A stretch of 64,000 nucleotides of DNA from Verrucomicrobiaceae bacterium. Lineage in GTDB: Bacteria; Verrucomicrobiota; Verrucomicrobiia; Verrucomicrobiales; Verrucomicrobiaceae. The position numbers were made by a program, and so were the translations under genes. Within the stretch, counting starts at the first letter, position 1. Each line of letters begins with the position of its first letter. The DNA is taken from positions 37,452 to 101,451 of the forward strand of contig JAIXSY010000016.1 in assembly GCA_027484445.1 (NCBI GenBank). The letters are read 5' to 3'. Shown here piece by piece: positions 26,437-36,129 of the stretch. The notes under the pieces were generated by a model. That model was given only the letters and a program-made list of their open reading frames with translations, had not been told where the DNA came from and did no database searches.

Positions 26437-27708
26437 ATGTCTCAGCCCACCGTTTGCCCTAGCCTGATCTCCAGCTCCCCCGTGCCGGGAGCTAGCTCAT
26501 GGCAGCGGCTCGGAAATCTGGGAGATCCGGTGAAAGTCGCGCAGCGACTGACGCACCGCCCCGGCTTTCTCTGGCTAGACAGTGCGGTGGCAGGTCCAGG
26601 CAGCATCTCGCTGCTGATGGCGGAGCCTGTGTCCGTTTTCAGCGGCAGCATGGATCGCGATTGGGCAGCGGTGGAGCAAAGGATGGCCCAGGGCGGCAGC
26701 GGTGGGCTTTACGGTTGGGTCGGCTTTGATGGGGAATTCGTCTTGGGCGAATACGGGCACGTGCTGCGCTTCGATCACGATACGGGCGATTGGTGGCAGC
26801 AGGGGCAGGCCATGAATGGCTTCACAGGCGCTGATTCTTTGTGGCAGGGCAGGGTTGCTGCGCTCGACTTCACCCCACGGGTCACGCGTCAGCAATTCAT
26901 GGACGCCGTGCGCCGGGCTCAGGCTTACATTGGCGCAGGTGACATTTATCAGGTCAATCTCTCCCATCCCTGGCGGGCGTGCTGGCCTGCTGAGGCAGAT
27001 GTTTTGGCCATGTATCTGCGGTTGCGCGAGGTCTCCCCCGCGCCGCATGCGGCCTGCATGAATTTGGCTGGGGTGACACTGCTGTCGGCCTCGCCAGAGC
27101 TGTTTTTGAAAATGGATGGGCGCACCATCGTCACGCGCCCGATCAAAGGCACGCGCCCGCGCTATCCAGAAGATCCCACCCGGGATGCGCTGAGCGCACG
27201 TGAGCTGCCGCTGTGTGAAAAAGAGCGTGCGGAGCTGCTGATGATCACGGACCTGGAGCGCAATGACCTAGGTCAGGTGTGTGAATTTGGCAGTGTGCAG
27301 ACCACGGAGCTGTGGAAAGTGGAAGCCTTTGCGCAGGTGTATCATCTGGTTTCCACGGTGACAGGCACTCTGCGCGCGGGCGTCAGTCATGCAGCGGCTT
27401 TCCGTGCCTGCTTTCCAGGCGGTAGCATCAGCGGTGCACCGAAAAAGCGGGCGCTGGAGATCATCGCTGAGCTCGAGCCCTGGCCGCGTGGCATCTACAC
27501 GGGGGCGATGGGTGGCTTTGGGTTCGATGGCACCAGCCAGTGGAGCATCGCCATCCGCACCGCGATTCGACGCGGCACCGAAGTGAGCTTCCATGCGGGA
27601 TCTGGCATCGTGGCTGACAGCATCCCTGAGCGCGAGTGGGAAGAGACCCTGCACAAGGCCAGCGGTCTGCTGCGGGCCTGGCAGAAAGAGGCAAAAGTGC
27701 CAAGCTGA
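26437..27708 (+). CDS. pabB: Aminodeoxychorismate synthase component I (para-aminobenzoate synthase)
   Basis: A 423-residue chorismate-binding enzyme that, with PabA, makes 4-amino-4-deoxychorismate for folate. Diagnostic motifs are GDIYQVNLSHPW, KGTRPRYPEDP, LLMITDLERNDLGQVC, FPGGSISGAPKKRALEII and RGIYTGAMGGFGFDG in the order of the TrpE/PabB fold. No PabA glutaminase lies adjacent. The ATG at 26437 was chosen because the upstream in-frame stretch lies over the previous gap and is not protein-like. It is not obviously related to the glycan cluster and may begin a new unit. Confidence 0.9.
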   Translation: MSQPTVCPSLISSSPVPGASSWQRLGNLGDPVKVAQRLTHRPGFLWLDSAVAGPGSISLLMAEPVSVFSGSMDRDWAAVEQRMAQGGSGGLYGWVGFDGEFVLGEYGHVLRFDHDTGDWWQQGQAMNGFTGADSLWQGRVAALDFTPRVTRQQFMDAVRRAQAYIGAGDIYQVNLSHPWRACWPAEADVLAMYLRLREVSPAPHAACMNLAGVTLLSASPELFLKMDGRTIVTRPIKGTRPRYPEDPTRDALSARELPLCEKERAELLMITDLERNDLGQVCEFGSVQTTELWKVEAFAQVYHLVSTVTGTLRAGVSHAAAFRACFPGGSISGAPKKRALEIIAELEPWPRGIYTGAMGGFGFDGTSQWSIAIRTAIRRGTEVSFHAGSGIVADSIPEREWEETLHKASGLLRAWQKEAKVPS

Positions 27709-27830
27709 ACGGCTGCCTGCCTGCTGTCTAAAGGGGCCAGGGCAAAAGACCCGCAGAAGCCATCCAGGGTCCTTGGCTTCACACCCGCCTTGCCTTCTCA
27801 GACAGCTGCGCTTAGCTCAAAGTTCCCACC

Positions 27831-27962
27831 ATGAAACGCATTCTGACCGCTGTTCTCGTCATCGCTACCTTGGCCACCCTGCTGCCTTCCTGCCGCAGTC
27901 CGAAGGGGAACTACAATCGCCTGCAAATGGGCAGCAGCCGTCCTTCCCCCATCGGGGGCTGA
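27831..27962 (+). CDS. Very small putative lipoprotein
   Basis: A 43-codon ORF with a textbook lipoprotein signal: basic start MKR, hydrophobic core ILTAVLVIATLATL, and lipobox LPSC with Cys21. The mature part is only about 23 residues (RSPKGNYNRLQMGSSRPSPI). It ends 9 bp before the convergent HAD gene. It resembles the tiny entericidin-like or orphan lipoproteins found in many Gram-negatives, but no family is assigned. Confidence 0.6.
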   Translation: MKRILTAVLVIATLATLLPSCRSPKGNYNRLQMGSSRPSPIGG

Positions 27963-27971
27963 GTCGTCGGA

Positions 27972-28850
27972 TCAAAAGTGGGGCGCGGACACGGTGCCCT
28001 CTTCGATCTCCAGCTTCTTGCGGCGCACGATGCCGTCGGCGATGTCTAGGATCATCTCCTCCAGCAGGAGACGCAGGTGACTGCCCGGGCGGTAGTCGGC
28101 GGGGGCGATGTGTTTCACGCGGTCAGCTAGGGCATTGAGCTGGTAGCATTTGCGGAAGCTGGAGCGGCTGGCCTCCTCGGCGTTATACACGGCGATGGCG
28201 TGTCCGCCGTAGCGTTTCATCAGGGTGAAGCAGGGCACATCGGTGGGGCCATCGCCGACATAGATCATGTTTTGGAAGGGGATGGGCCGCAGCTCGGGGT
28301 CCATGTGGTCGTTCACGTCCTCGTGGGGTTCCAGCATGCCTTTGTTGATGCGGAAGAGGTACTGCGTCTTCGTGGTGTGGCTGATGACGCGCTTGGGAAA
28401 GCTGATCCGGCCGTCTTTGTCAGTACCAAATTCGCAGCCAAAGATGCGCTTCACAAACGGCGCCAGGGAGCTGCCGTCCAGCAGCGCCTTGAGGCCTGAG
28501 GAGACGATGTAGTGCTCGATCTTGATGCCCAGGGAACGGTGCTGAGCGCTGAGGGTGGCGTTCAACTCCTCAAAGACCTCGGGCACGCCTTTGTAGTAGT
28601 TCAGCTTGGCCCCAAGCTTCAGGAGCTCATCGTTGGTGGGCCGGTCCATCTCCAGGTAGTCGAGCATGCACTTGAGGTAGGCCAGCTCACCGTCGTATCC
28701 CTGCTGGTCCACCAGCTCGCGGCTCTTTTTCCAGAACTGCCCGGCATTGATTCCAAAGTGCGGGAAGAGCGTTTCATCCTGCATGTAGGTCGGGCTGAGC
28801 GTCTGATCGTAGTCGTAAATGACAGCAATGGTGGTCTGGGAGGCGGCCAT
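27972..28850 (-). CDS. HAD superfamily hydrolase
   Basis: A 292-residue cytoplasmic protein of the haloacid dehalogenase superfamily. Motif I is IYDYDQTLSP (nucleophile and acid/base aspartates), a central YIVSSGLKALLDG supplies motif II, and MIYVGDGPTDVPCFTLMKRY is motif IV (GDGPTD). The phosphoserine-phosphatase-like arrangement suggests a small-molecule phosphatase. The ATG at 28850 begins right before the first strand; an upstream ATG (28904) would overlap the next gene's end. Substrate unknown. Confidence 0.85.
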   Translation of the reverse strand: MAASQTTIAVIYDYDQTLSPTYMQDETLFPHFGINAGQFWKKSRELVDQQGYDGELAYLKCMLDYLEMDRPTNDELLKLGAKLNYYKGVPEVFEELNATLSAQHRSLGIKIEHYIVSSGLKALLDGSSLAPFVKRIFGCEFGTDKDGRISFPKRVISHTTKTQYLFRINKGMLEPHEDVNDHMDPELRPIPFQNMIYVGDGPTDVPCFTLMKRYGGHAIAVYNAEEASRSSFRKCYQLNALADRVKHIAPADYRPGSHLRLLLEEMILDIADGIVRRKKLEIEEGTVSAPHF

Positions 28851-28893
28851 AAAAGAGGAAGGTGGACTTGGGTGCGAAGGTTTAGCGCGGAAA

Positions 28894-31800
28894 TTACTCC
28901 ACAAAAGCCGCCCCGGACAGTGTGGGCAGCACCGGAGGTGGCGGGAACACAGGCGTGGGAAGCTGCTGGAGGAGGAAGTGGCCGCGCCCGCGATGGCCGG
29001 TGGGTGTGGGGATGAGGAGACCTTGGAAGCTGACTTTGCGCACGATGCGGGCGGCGCTCGGGGTCACGGGGTGGACATCGGTGAGGGTGAACTGGCCGGA
29101 GAAAGCCCCCGTGGTGCGGTCCAACTTGACGCTGGTGGCGGCGGCACCCGTGGGCAGGAGGTTCAGGCTGGCTCCAGCGGAGAGGGGCAGCCAACGTGCG
29201 GCGGGGGAGGGGTAGAACAGCCCTGCCTCCATGAAGCTGAGGTAGGCGGCGTCAGGCCCTGCGGGGCGGTTCATGACGACACTGCCCTGCACGCTGTAGC
29301 TGCCGCCGCTCAGACTGACGGGCTGAGCACTAAAGCCTGCTGGGTAAACGTTGGTTTTGGCATCACTGCTGGCAGCACGGCTGAGGGTGACTTCACCGCT
29401 GGCGACGCTGTTGTCGGTAAAAGTGGGGCTGGTGCCCAAAAGGATGCCAGTGGTGCCGTGCAGGCTGCCTTTGCTTTTCAGCAAGGAGAAGACGGCGAAG
29501 TCGCCATCCGGGCCAAGGAAGCAGGTGCTGGTGAAGCTTTCCCCATCCGGTGTGCGCCCCGTGATGCTGATGCTTTCGCCCTTGGTGCCGACTTTGCAGG
29601 AGCCGAAACCATGGCCCTGAGGCAGCGCCGGACTGCCAGGCGTGAGGCCGGCGATCTGGAAGGCGAAGTTGTAGCTGCCGTCGTAGTCGCTGGAGAGTCG
29701 TGCAGCACTCCAGGTGTTTTTCCAGCCGGTGATCTCGCTGGTTGGCTCGGAACCATCGCTCACACTGCCGAGGATGATGCGGCTGCGATTCGTGTCGATG
29801 CGCAGCTCGAGGGCAATGTTGGGTAGGCCTCTGCGGGTGATGCTGGCCCGGTAGCTGGCGAACGTGGTGCCGAGCTCGGAGCTGACCTGCCCTGCGGGAA
29901 GGGTCAGGCTGTTGCTGCCGAGGATGAGCTTGCCCGTGGCGGCTCCAGTGTTGCTGACGGTGAGGTCGAGGCGGCCCCCGAGACCCTGATTCATAGCGCT
30001 GCGACTGATGAGGCCCATGTAGCTGCCCGTGAGTGCTGTGGGGAAAGGCTGGACGACGAGGCTGGCAGTGGTTTGGGAGAAGCCGAGGGAGTTCTCCGCA
30101 CGAACGGTGAAGCTGAATGGTGAGGCGGCACTGGCGGTGGTGGGGCGGCCAGAGATGACGCCGGTCAGGGCGTTGATCGTCAGACCTCTTGGCAAGCTGG
30201 TGGCAGTCCAGGTCGTGGGGGTTCCACTGCTGACACCGAGAGGCACGGGGTAGCTGTATTCGCCACTCACGATGCCAGCAGGCAGGACGAGAGGTTGCGG
30301 ATCAATCTGTGGGGCAGCGCTGAAGATGGTGAGCACATTCGCACCGCCACTGAGGGTGCCGCCGGGTCCGCTGACCTCGCAGGTGTAGGTGCCTGCATCG
30401 GAAGGATCGAGCGAGGTGATGGTGAGCTGCCGCGTGGTGCCGCCGGAGAAGCGTGCATCGCTCGGCAGTTCAGCACCCTCTTTGCGCCAAAGGTAGCGCA
30501 GGATGCCTGTGCTGGCGGCGTTCACGCTAAAGACCGCTGTGCCACCATCGGGCAGATTCGCGCGGCGCGCGGCGCGATCGACAACAGTGAGGGCAGCGGG
30601 CTGGCTGTCGGTGAAAATCTTGGCATCGCTGACCCGTAAAGCACGCAGGCGATAGAGCTGGGCGGCATCGGCCAGGGTCACTGCGGGCAGCGTCAGCGTG
30701 GTGGTGGTGGCTTTGGCGATGTCGGTGAACTTCGTGATGCTGCCTTTGCTCCACTGAAACTTCAACCCAGTGCTGGGAGCGACTGTGGCGGTAAAGCTGG
30801 CAGGCTGGCCTAGGGCGACGATCTGCGGCTGCGGCGGCAGGGTGAAAGCCGGAGCGGCAGAGCCGAGCGTGGTGACGCCGGCAGCGTTGAGGTTGATGAA
30901 GACTTCGCTTTCATCGGCGTCGTTGCTGCTGATGGAGAGGGTGTTTCCAGTCGGGCCGACCAGCGTGGGGCTGAAGGCAATGTTGAAGATGAGGGTTCCT
31001 TTGGCCGGGATGTTGGCGGGGAAGGTGGCTCCGGTGAGGCTAAACGGCCCTCCAGCACTCATGAAGCTGACGCTGGAAATCGTAAGCGCGGTGGTCCCCG
31101 TATTTCTGAGGGTGAATGCACGGCTCAGGGTGCTGCCAGTGACGGCAGAGCCAAGGTCCAGCGGGACGGTGGGAGAGAGGACGACATTCACCGGAGATTC
31201 GACGCTGATCTCGGGCCCGTTGCCAGTGCCGGTGAGGCGGATGTCATAGGCGCTCTCGTCTGCATCATCGCTGAGGAGATGCAGCACGGCGCTGCGTTTC
31301 ACAGAGGCGCTTGGGGTAAAGGAGAGTTCAAAGGTGGTGCTGCCACCGGGCGGCAGGGTGCTCAATCCAGGCGCGGCGGAGACGCTGAAGTCGGCGGCAT
31401 CCGCGCCGTCGATGACGATGGGCGTGGCTTGCAGATTCAGGGGTCCGCTGCCGGTGTTCCTCACGGTGAAGGTGAGGCTGGCCGGGCTGCCGATCGCCAC
31501 GGCATTGCCAAAGTTGACCTCGCTTTTGTTGTCCACCAACGGGGTGTTCGTCGGCTGCTCCAGGCTGATCTCTGGGACGAGTCCCTGTCCGGCGACGGCG
31601 ATGTCGTAGGGGTTTTCATTCGCGTCATCGCTGGCGATGCGGATCAGGGCACTGCGAGCCCCGACAGCCAATGGGGAAAAGGTGATCTCAAAGGCTCGCG
31701 CCAGACCGCCAGGGATCTCGCCTTCGTCCTCCAGGGTTAGCGTGAAATCCTTGGCATGAGCGCCAGTAATGCTGACGGCGATGTTTTTCAGCGGCTTGGT

Positions 31801-34800
31801 GCCTTGGTTGCGGATGAGGCCGGTCAGGGTCTGGCTGCCGCCCACATTCGTGCTGCCAAAGTCCGTGACGGGGGCAGCATCGGCGATGGGGCTGCCCTCG
31901 GGCAGTTCCACCTGGATTTCCTGATCTGTGGCGGCGACGACGGTGGCAAAAGTGGTGATCGTGATCGTCGATCCGGCGGTATTTTGGATGCCGAGAAAGG
32001 TGCCTCGGAAGCCTAGCCCGGTGTCTGTGAAGGTGACCGGCACCGTGAAACGCCCACCGGGCTGAATGGTCAAGTTGGTGATCGCAGGGAGGGAGAAGTT
32101 CGAGCTATTGCTGAGTGTGAAGCCCTGGATAGTGACAGCGGCAGTGCCGTTATTCAGCAAGAACAGGTTCCGGGTGGTGCTGCTTCCCACGGCCAGATTG
32201 CCAAAATTCAATTCACTACCCGTCACCAGTGCGTTGTCGTCTTCATCCAGTACCATGAGTCCGGCACTACCACGGCTCTCGGCGGTGAGTTCGATGTCAA
32301 AGGAGGGCTCGTCCACGTCATTGGTGACGATGTGAAGCGTGGCGCTCCGGGTGCCGATGCTGTCTGGACGGAAGGTGATTTGCAGCGGGCTGTCCGCCCC
32401 GCCTGCAATGACGGACGCGGGGAGGAAGTCGATCTCAAAGTCCGATGCCTGGGGGCCATCCACGGCCACGGAGATGATCCGCAAGCCGCCTGTGCCGAGG
32501 TTTGAAAGCGTGAACTGACGCATGGGCTCTGAGCCAGCTCCCAGGAAGTAGGTGCCGAAGTCCACGGTGGAGACACCATCGGTGAGAGGCGTGCTGCCCT
32601 GATCCACGGCGATCTCCACCGGCAGCTTGGTGACATTCAGAATGAAGTAATTCGGCGTGGGGTCGATGTTTTGCGGGTCTGTGCCGGAGTCGATGACCTG
32701 GAAACCAATGCGGCCATAGGGTGTGCCTAAGCTGGCCAGCGGCGGTGTGTAACGGACAGGGCCGGGAGGCATCGTGATGACGTCTCCCACGCTATGAATC
32801 GCGCCATTGACCCAGAATTCGCCTTCGGCAGGCAGCTCGGTGATTTTAAAAGCGGTGAAGCTGTGCGGCACGGCATCTCCGACATCGCTGAAACCGAAGT
32901 CCGAGTCGGTGAAATGCTGCGCCTCGCCTTCATTGACGGTGAAGGTCTTGTCCTGCCCCTGCGGCGGGTAGTCCACGTTCAGCACGTTGATCACAAATTC
33001 GTCCGTGACGGTGATGGGCGGTGTGCCGTCGTCGGTGGCTTTTAAATGCACGACCAGCGGGCCGACATCCGCATCTTGCGGCGTGCCGGTGAAGAGGCGC
33101 GTGGCGGGATTAAAAGTAAGCCAGGTGGGCAAAGGTGAGCCGTCTGCTCTGGTGGCGCTGAGGGTAAGCTTTTGCCCGGCATTTGGTTCGGTGAACTGCG
33201 TCGTGGGGACCTGGATCTGCATCGGACTGCCCTCATTGACCGCGACATCAGCGAGCGGAGAGACGAGCACGGGGCTCAGGTTCAGGATGCCCACATTCAG
33301 CGTGAGGACATCCGGCGTGAGATCGAGGTTTGAGCCCGCAGCGCCAGCGTCTTCGACCTGGAAGGTCAGCTTGGCATAGGCGGCCTGGCCTGAAACACCC
33401 GTGGCCGGGGTAAAGGTCAGCGTGGGTGCCGCCACGCCCGTGGAAAGTCTCAGGTATTGACTGTTGCCGAGCGCCGCTGCCAGAGAGCCGTCCGCAGAGC
33501 AGGCAACGTAGGACCAAGCGGCCAGGTCACCACTCGGAGTCCAGGTCGCACCGCCATCGCTGGAGGCATAGACTTTGTCGTTTGGGATCGCGGCGGCAAA
33601 AAGACGTCGGCCAGTGGAGGAGCAGGCGACGGTCTTCCAGTTCCGCACGGCATCCCGCTCTGTCCAGGTTTCCCCGCCGTCGTTGGAGACATAAAGCTTA
33701 CCATTGCCTACGCAGGCGATCACGGTGCGCCCATTGGCGGAGCAGGCGACAGAGGTCCAGCGCCGAGCCGTCTCGCGCAGCTGCCAGGTCGCGCCGCCGT
33801 CGTTGGAGGTCATGAGCTGGCCGGTGGAGCCCGTGGAAGCGACGACGACGAAGAGACCATCGTCTGAGCAGTCGATGCTGTTCCAATACTGTGAGGTGTA
33901 GCCCGTGGTCGCTGTCCAGGTCGTGCCTGAGTCCGTGGAGACATAAATCGTGCCCGTAGCGCCACTGATGTCATCCGTCACCGCATACATGCGGCTGCCA
34001 TCGGCAGAGCAGGCCGTGTCACGCCACTGGCCAGCGGAAGGTCCGCGTGCGGTCCAGGTGGCACCGCCGTCGGTGCTGACGCGCAGCTGATTCGCATACA
34101 CTCCAGCGACGAGATGGCTGAGGGTGCTGCTTCCTGACAAGCCGTTCCAACCGCTGAGTGCCGGTCCTGACTGAGTCCAGTTTTGTCCGCTGTCACTGGA
34201 GATGTAGGGGCTGTCTCCTGAGCCGAGGACGACCAGCTTCGTGCCATCCTCTGAAATGGCGATGCCCTGCTGCCCATAGACCGCAGTTTTCGTCTGCCAA
34301 GTGCCGCCCGCCATGCCGCGCTGCACGCTAAAGCTGTCTCCCGCAGACACCGGTGCGCCATTCAGCAGAAGCGTGCCCGCAGAGGGCAGGGGACTGACGA
34401 TTTTTAGTCTCTCAAAGCGGTGCGGAGGGATGTCGTTTGGGTCGCTGAAGCCAAAGTCGGCGCGCTGGAAGGTGTGGGTCTGGTTCGGCGCGATGGCGAG
34501 CGGCCCCGTTTTCCCCTGCGGCGGGTAGTCCACATTCGCCACGCTGATTTTGAAGGTGTCCGTAGCGGTCAACCCTCCCGGATCACGCGCCGTGACGAGG
34601 ATATTCAGCGTGCCCACATCGCCTGCCTTGGGTGTTCCTGCGAAGCTGCGGCTGGCGGGGGTAAAGTTCACCCAGGCTGGCAGTGGCGCGCCGCCGACGA
34701 GCGTGGCGGTGTAGGTGAAGGCCGTGAGATCTGGATCGGTGAAAGTGGTCGCGGGGAAGGCGTAACCAAAAGTGGCGGCCTCCGTGGCGCTCTGGTCCGG

Positions 34801-36105
34801 GATGGGTGCGGCCAGCACGGGCGTGTCATTGACCGGGGTGAAGGTGAGGGTGATTTTGTTCGCGGAAAGGTCGCGCGTGTTGGCGGTTCCACTGTCCTCG
34901 ACATTGAAGGTGAAAACAGCGTCTGCGATGTTGTTCAGCGCGGGCTGGTAATGAATGACCGGGTGAGAGGTGTAGAGTATGCCATCCTGAGTGCGGGCAA
35001 AGTAGCGGCTGCCATCCGGAGCCAGGGCCACATGCCCCCACTGAGCCGATGTGCCGAGGTTCGTCCAGGTGACGCCGCCATCGGTCGAGAGGCGCAGGAA
35101 AGAACCTGCGGTCGTGCTGATCAACTGCTGGCCGTCATCCGAGAGGGCGATGGAAGCGGAGTAGGTCAGCGGGGGGGTCAGCGTCCAGGTGACCCCGAAG
35201 TCGTTTGAGATCGCCAAGTCGCCATCCGTGCGTCCGGCGATCATGCGGCTGCCGTTGGCGGAGACGGCCACGCTGCTCCAGTTGCGGTCGTTCTCGCGCT
35301 CTGTCCAGGTCACTCCTGAGTCACTGGAGACATAAAGCTTACCCCCAAAAGTGCTGGCCAGCATGTGCGTGCCGGAGGCTGAGCAGGCTACCGTGTACCA
35401 GTCGCGGTTGCTGTCCCTCGCTGTCCAGGTGACGCCCGAGTCCGCCGAGGTGTAAATTTGCCCACCGCTCCCGACGACGCCGACAAGGCGGGTGCCATCG
35501 TCCGACATGGCGATGGCATTCCAGCGCTGATTGCTGGCGCGTTCAGTCCAGGTCTCGCCACCATCGCTGGAGATGAAGATCCTGCCCAAATAGACCGCCA
35601 CCGCGAGCTTCAAGCCATCGGCCGAGCTGGCTACGGAGGCAATGCCAAAGGTGATCGGGCGGACCGTCCACGTCATGCCCATGTCCGCGGAAGTCTGGAG
35701 TGTGCGTACGTTGGCCTCGCTGTCAGTAAAGGTCGCGATGAGGCGGCGGCCATCATTCGAACTGGCGAAGGTGCCATGCTGCCCGTAACCGCTGACCGTG
35801 CCTAGCACCTGCCAGGAACTCGCCGGCGTAGCACGCACGACCTGCCCCACTGTCGCGGCAATGCCGTTGACGAGCAGCGTGCCGCGTCCGGCCGCAGGCA
35901 GGCTGGCAATGACGACATTGGTCAAAGCATCCGGTGGAGTGTCTGCGGCATCTCTGAAACCGAAATCCAGGCTGCTGAAGGCCGTGCGGCTATCCTCAAT
36001 GACGGTAATGACACGATCTGCTCCTGTGGGGGCTTTGTTGCCTGCCTGAAGAGGCGCGAGCGTACCGAGGAAAAACAGGACTGTGGGGAACAGTTTCAAA
36101 AGCAT
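28894..36105 (-). CDS. Giant exported protein: BNR propellers, cadherin-like, choice-of-anchor D, Ig and putative-Ig domains
   Basis: A 2403-residue secreted protein. A signal peptide (LLKLFPTVLFFLGTLAPLQA) is followed by three copies of a cadherin-like unit with the pattern DFGFxDxxDxPP. The first two copies are interrupted by arrays of BNR-like repeats (SSDGGETWTE, SSDSGVTWTE) at about residues 110-385 and 600-890. CADG-like modules (PDQSATEAATFGYAF, LADVAVNEGSPM) lie between. From about 1170 to 1740 come five or so choice-of-anchor-D/ASH-type repeats (VDFGTYFLG, LNFGNLAVGSSTTR, TDFGSTNVGGSQT, LDLGSAVTGSTLS). Then an Ig region (about 1755-1930), a putative-Ig domain with SGRPTTASAASPF near 2000, and a C-terminal beta domain of about 380 residues. 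It is probably cell-surface or extracellular; binding or autolytic roles are unproven. Confidence 0.9.
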   Translation of the reverse strand: MLLKLFPTVLFFLGTLAPLQAGNKAPTGADRVITVIEDSRTAFSSLDFGFRDAADTPPDALTNVVIASLPAAGRGTLLVNGIAATVGQVVRATPASSWQVLGTVSGYGQHGTFASSNDGRRLIATFTDSEANVRTLQTSADMGMTWTVRPITFGIASVASSADGLKLAVAVYLGRIFISSDGGETWTERASNQRWNAIAMSDDGTRLVGVVGSGGQIYTSADSGVTWTARDSNRDWYTVACSASGTHMLASTFGGKLYVSSDSGVTWTERENDRNWSSVAVSANGSRMIAGRTDGDLAISNDFGVTWTLTPPLTYSASIALSDDGQQLISTTAGSFLRLSTDGGVTWTNLGTSAQWGHVALAPDGSRYFARTQDGILYTSHPVIHYQPALNNIADAVFTFNVEDSGTANTRDLSANKITLTFTPVNDTPVLAAPIPDQSATEAATFGYAFPATTFTDPDLTAFTYTATLVGGAPLPAWVNFTPASRSFAGTPKAGDVGTLNILVTARDPGGLTATDTFKISVANVDYPPQGKTGPLAIAPNQTHTFQRADFGFSDPNDIPPHRFERLKIVSPLPSAGTLLLNGAPVSAGDSFSVQRGMAGGTWQTKTAVYGQQGIAISEDGTKLVVLGSGDSPYISSDSGQNWTQSGPALSGWNGLSGSSTLSHLVAGVYANQLRVSTDGGATWTARGPSAGQWRDTACSADGSRMYAVTDDISGATGTIYVSTDSGTTWTATTGYTSQYWNSIDCSDDGLFVVVASTGSTGQLMTSNDGGATWQLRETARRWTSVACSANGRTVIACVGNGKLYVSNDGGETWTERDAVRNWKTVACSSTGRRLFAAAIPNDKVYASSDGGATWTPSGDLAAWSYVACSADGSLAAALGNSQYLRLSTGVAAPTLTFTPATGVSGQAAYAKLTFQVEDAGAAGSNLDLTPDVLTLNVGILNLSPVLVSPLADVAVNEGSPMQIQVPTTQFTEPNAGQKLTLSATRADGSPLPTWLTFNPATRLFTGTPQDADVGPLVVHLKATDDGTPPITVTDEFVINVLNVDYPPQGQDKTFTVNEGEAQHFTDSDFGFSDVGDAVPHSFTAFKITELPAEGEFWVNGAIHSVGDVITMPPGPVRYTPPLASLGTPYGRIGFQVIDSGTDPQNIDPTPNYFILNVTKLPVEIAVDQGSTPLTDGVSTVDFGTYFLGAGSEPMRQFTLSNLGTGGLRIISVAVDGPQASDFEIDFLPASVIAGGADSPLQITFRPDSIGTRSATLHIVTNDVDEPSFDIELTAESRGSAGLMVLDEDDNALVTGSELNFGNLAVGSSTTRNLFLLNNGTAAVTIQGFTLSNSSNFSLPAITNLTIQPGGRFTVPVTFTDTGLGFRGTFLGIQNTAGSTITITTFATVVAATDQEIQVELPEGSPIADAAPVTDFGSTNVGGSQTLTGLIRNQGTKPLKNIAVSITGAHAKDFTLTLEDEGEIPGGLARAFEITFSPLAVGARSALIRIASDDANENPYDIAVAGQGLVPEISLEQPTNTPLVDNKSEVNFGNAVAIGSPASLTFTVRNTGSGPLNLQATPIVIDGADAADFSVSAAPGLSTLPPGGSTTFELSFTPSASVKRSAVLHLLSDDADESAYDIRLTGTGNGPEISVESPVNVVLSPTVPLDLGSAVTGSTLSRAFTLRNTGTTALTISSVSFMSAGGPFSLTGATFPANIPAKGTLIFNIAFSPTLVGPTGNTLSISSNDADESEVFINLNAAGVTTLGSAAPAFTLPPQPQIVALGQPASFTATVAPSTGLKFQWSKGSITKFTDIAKATTTTLTLPAVTLADAAQLYRLRALRVSDAKIFTDSQPAALTVVDRAARRANLPDGGTAVFSVNAASTGILRYLWRKEGAELPSDARFSGGTTRQLTITSLDPSDAGTYTCEVSGPGGTLSGGANVLTIFSAAPQIDPQPLVLPAGIVSGEYSYPVPLGVSSGTPTTWTATSLPRGLTINALTGVISGRPTTASAASPFSFTVRAENSLGFSQTTASLVVQPFPTALTGSYMGLISRSAMNQGLGGRLDLTVSNTGAATGKLILGSNSLTLPAGQVSSELGTTFASYRASITRRGLPNIALELRIDTNRSRIILGSVSDGSEPTSEITGWKNTWSAARLSSDYDGSYNFAFQIAGLTPGSPALPQGHGFGSCKVGTKGESISITGRTPDGESFTSTCFLGPDGDFAVFSLLKSKGSLHGTTGILLGTSPTFTDNSVASGEVTLSRAASSDAKTNVYPAGFSAQPVSLSGGSYSVQGSVVMNRPAGPDAAYLSFMEAGLFYPSPAARWLPLSAGASLNLLPTGAAATSVKLDRTTGAFSGQFTLTDVHPVTPSAARIVRKVSFQGLLIPTPTGHRGRGHFLLQQLPTPVFPPPPVLPTLSGAAFVE

Positions 36106-36129
36106 GAATCCAGAGGGGAATGACCTCCT

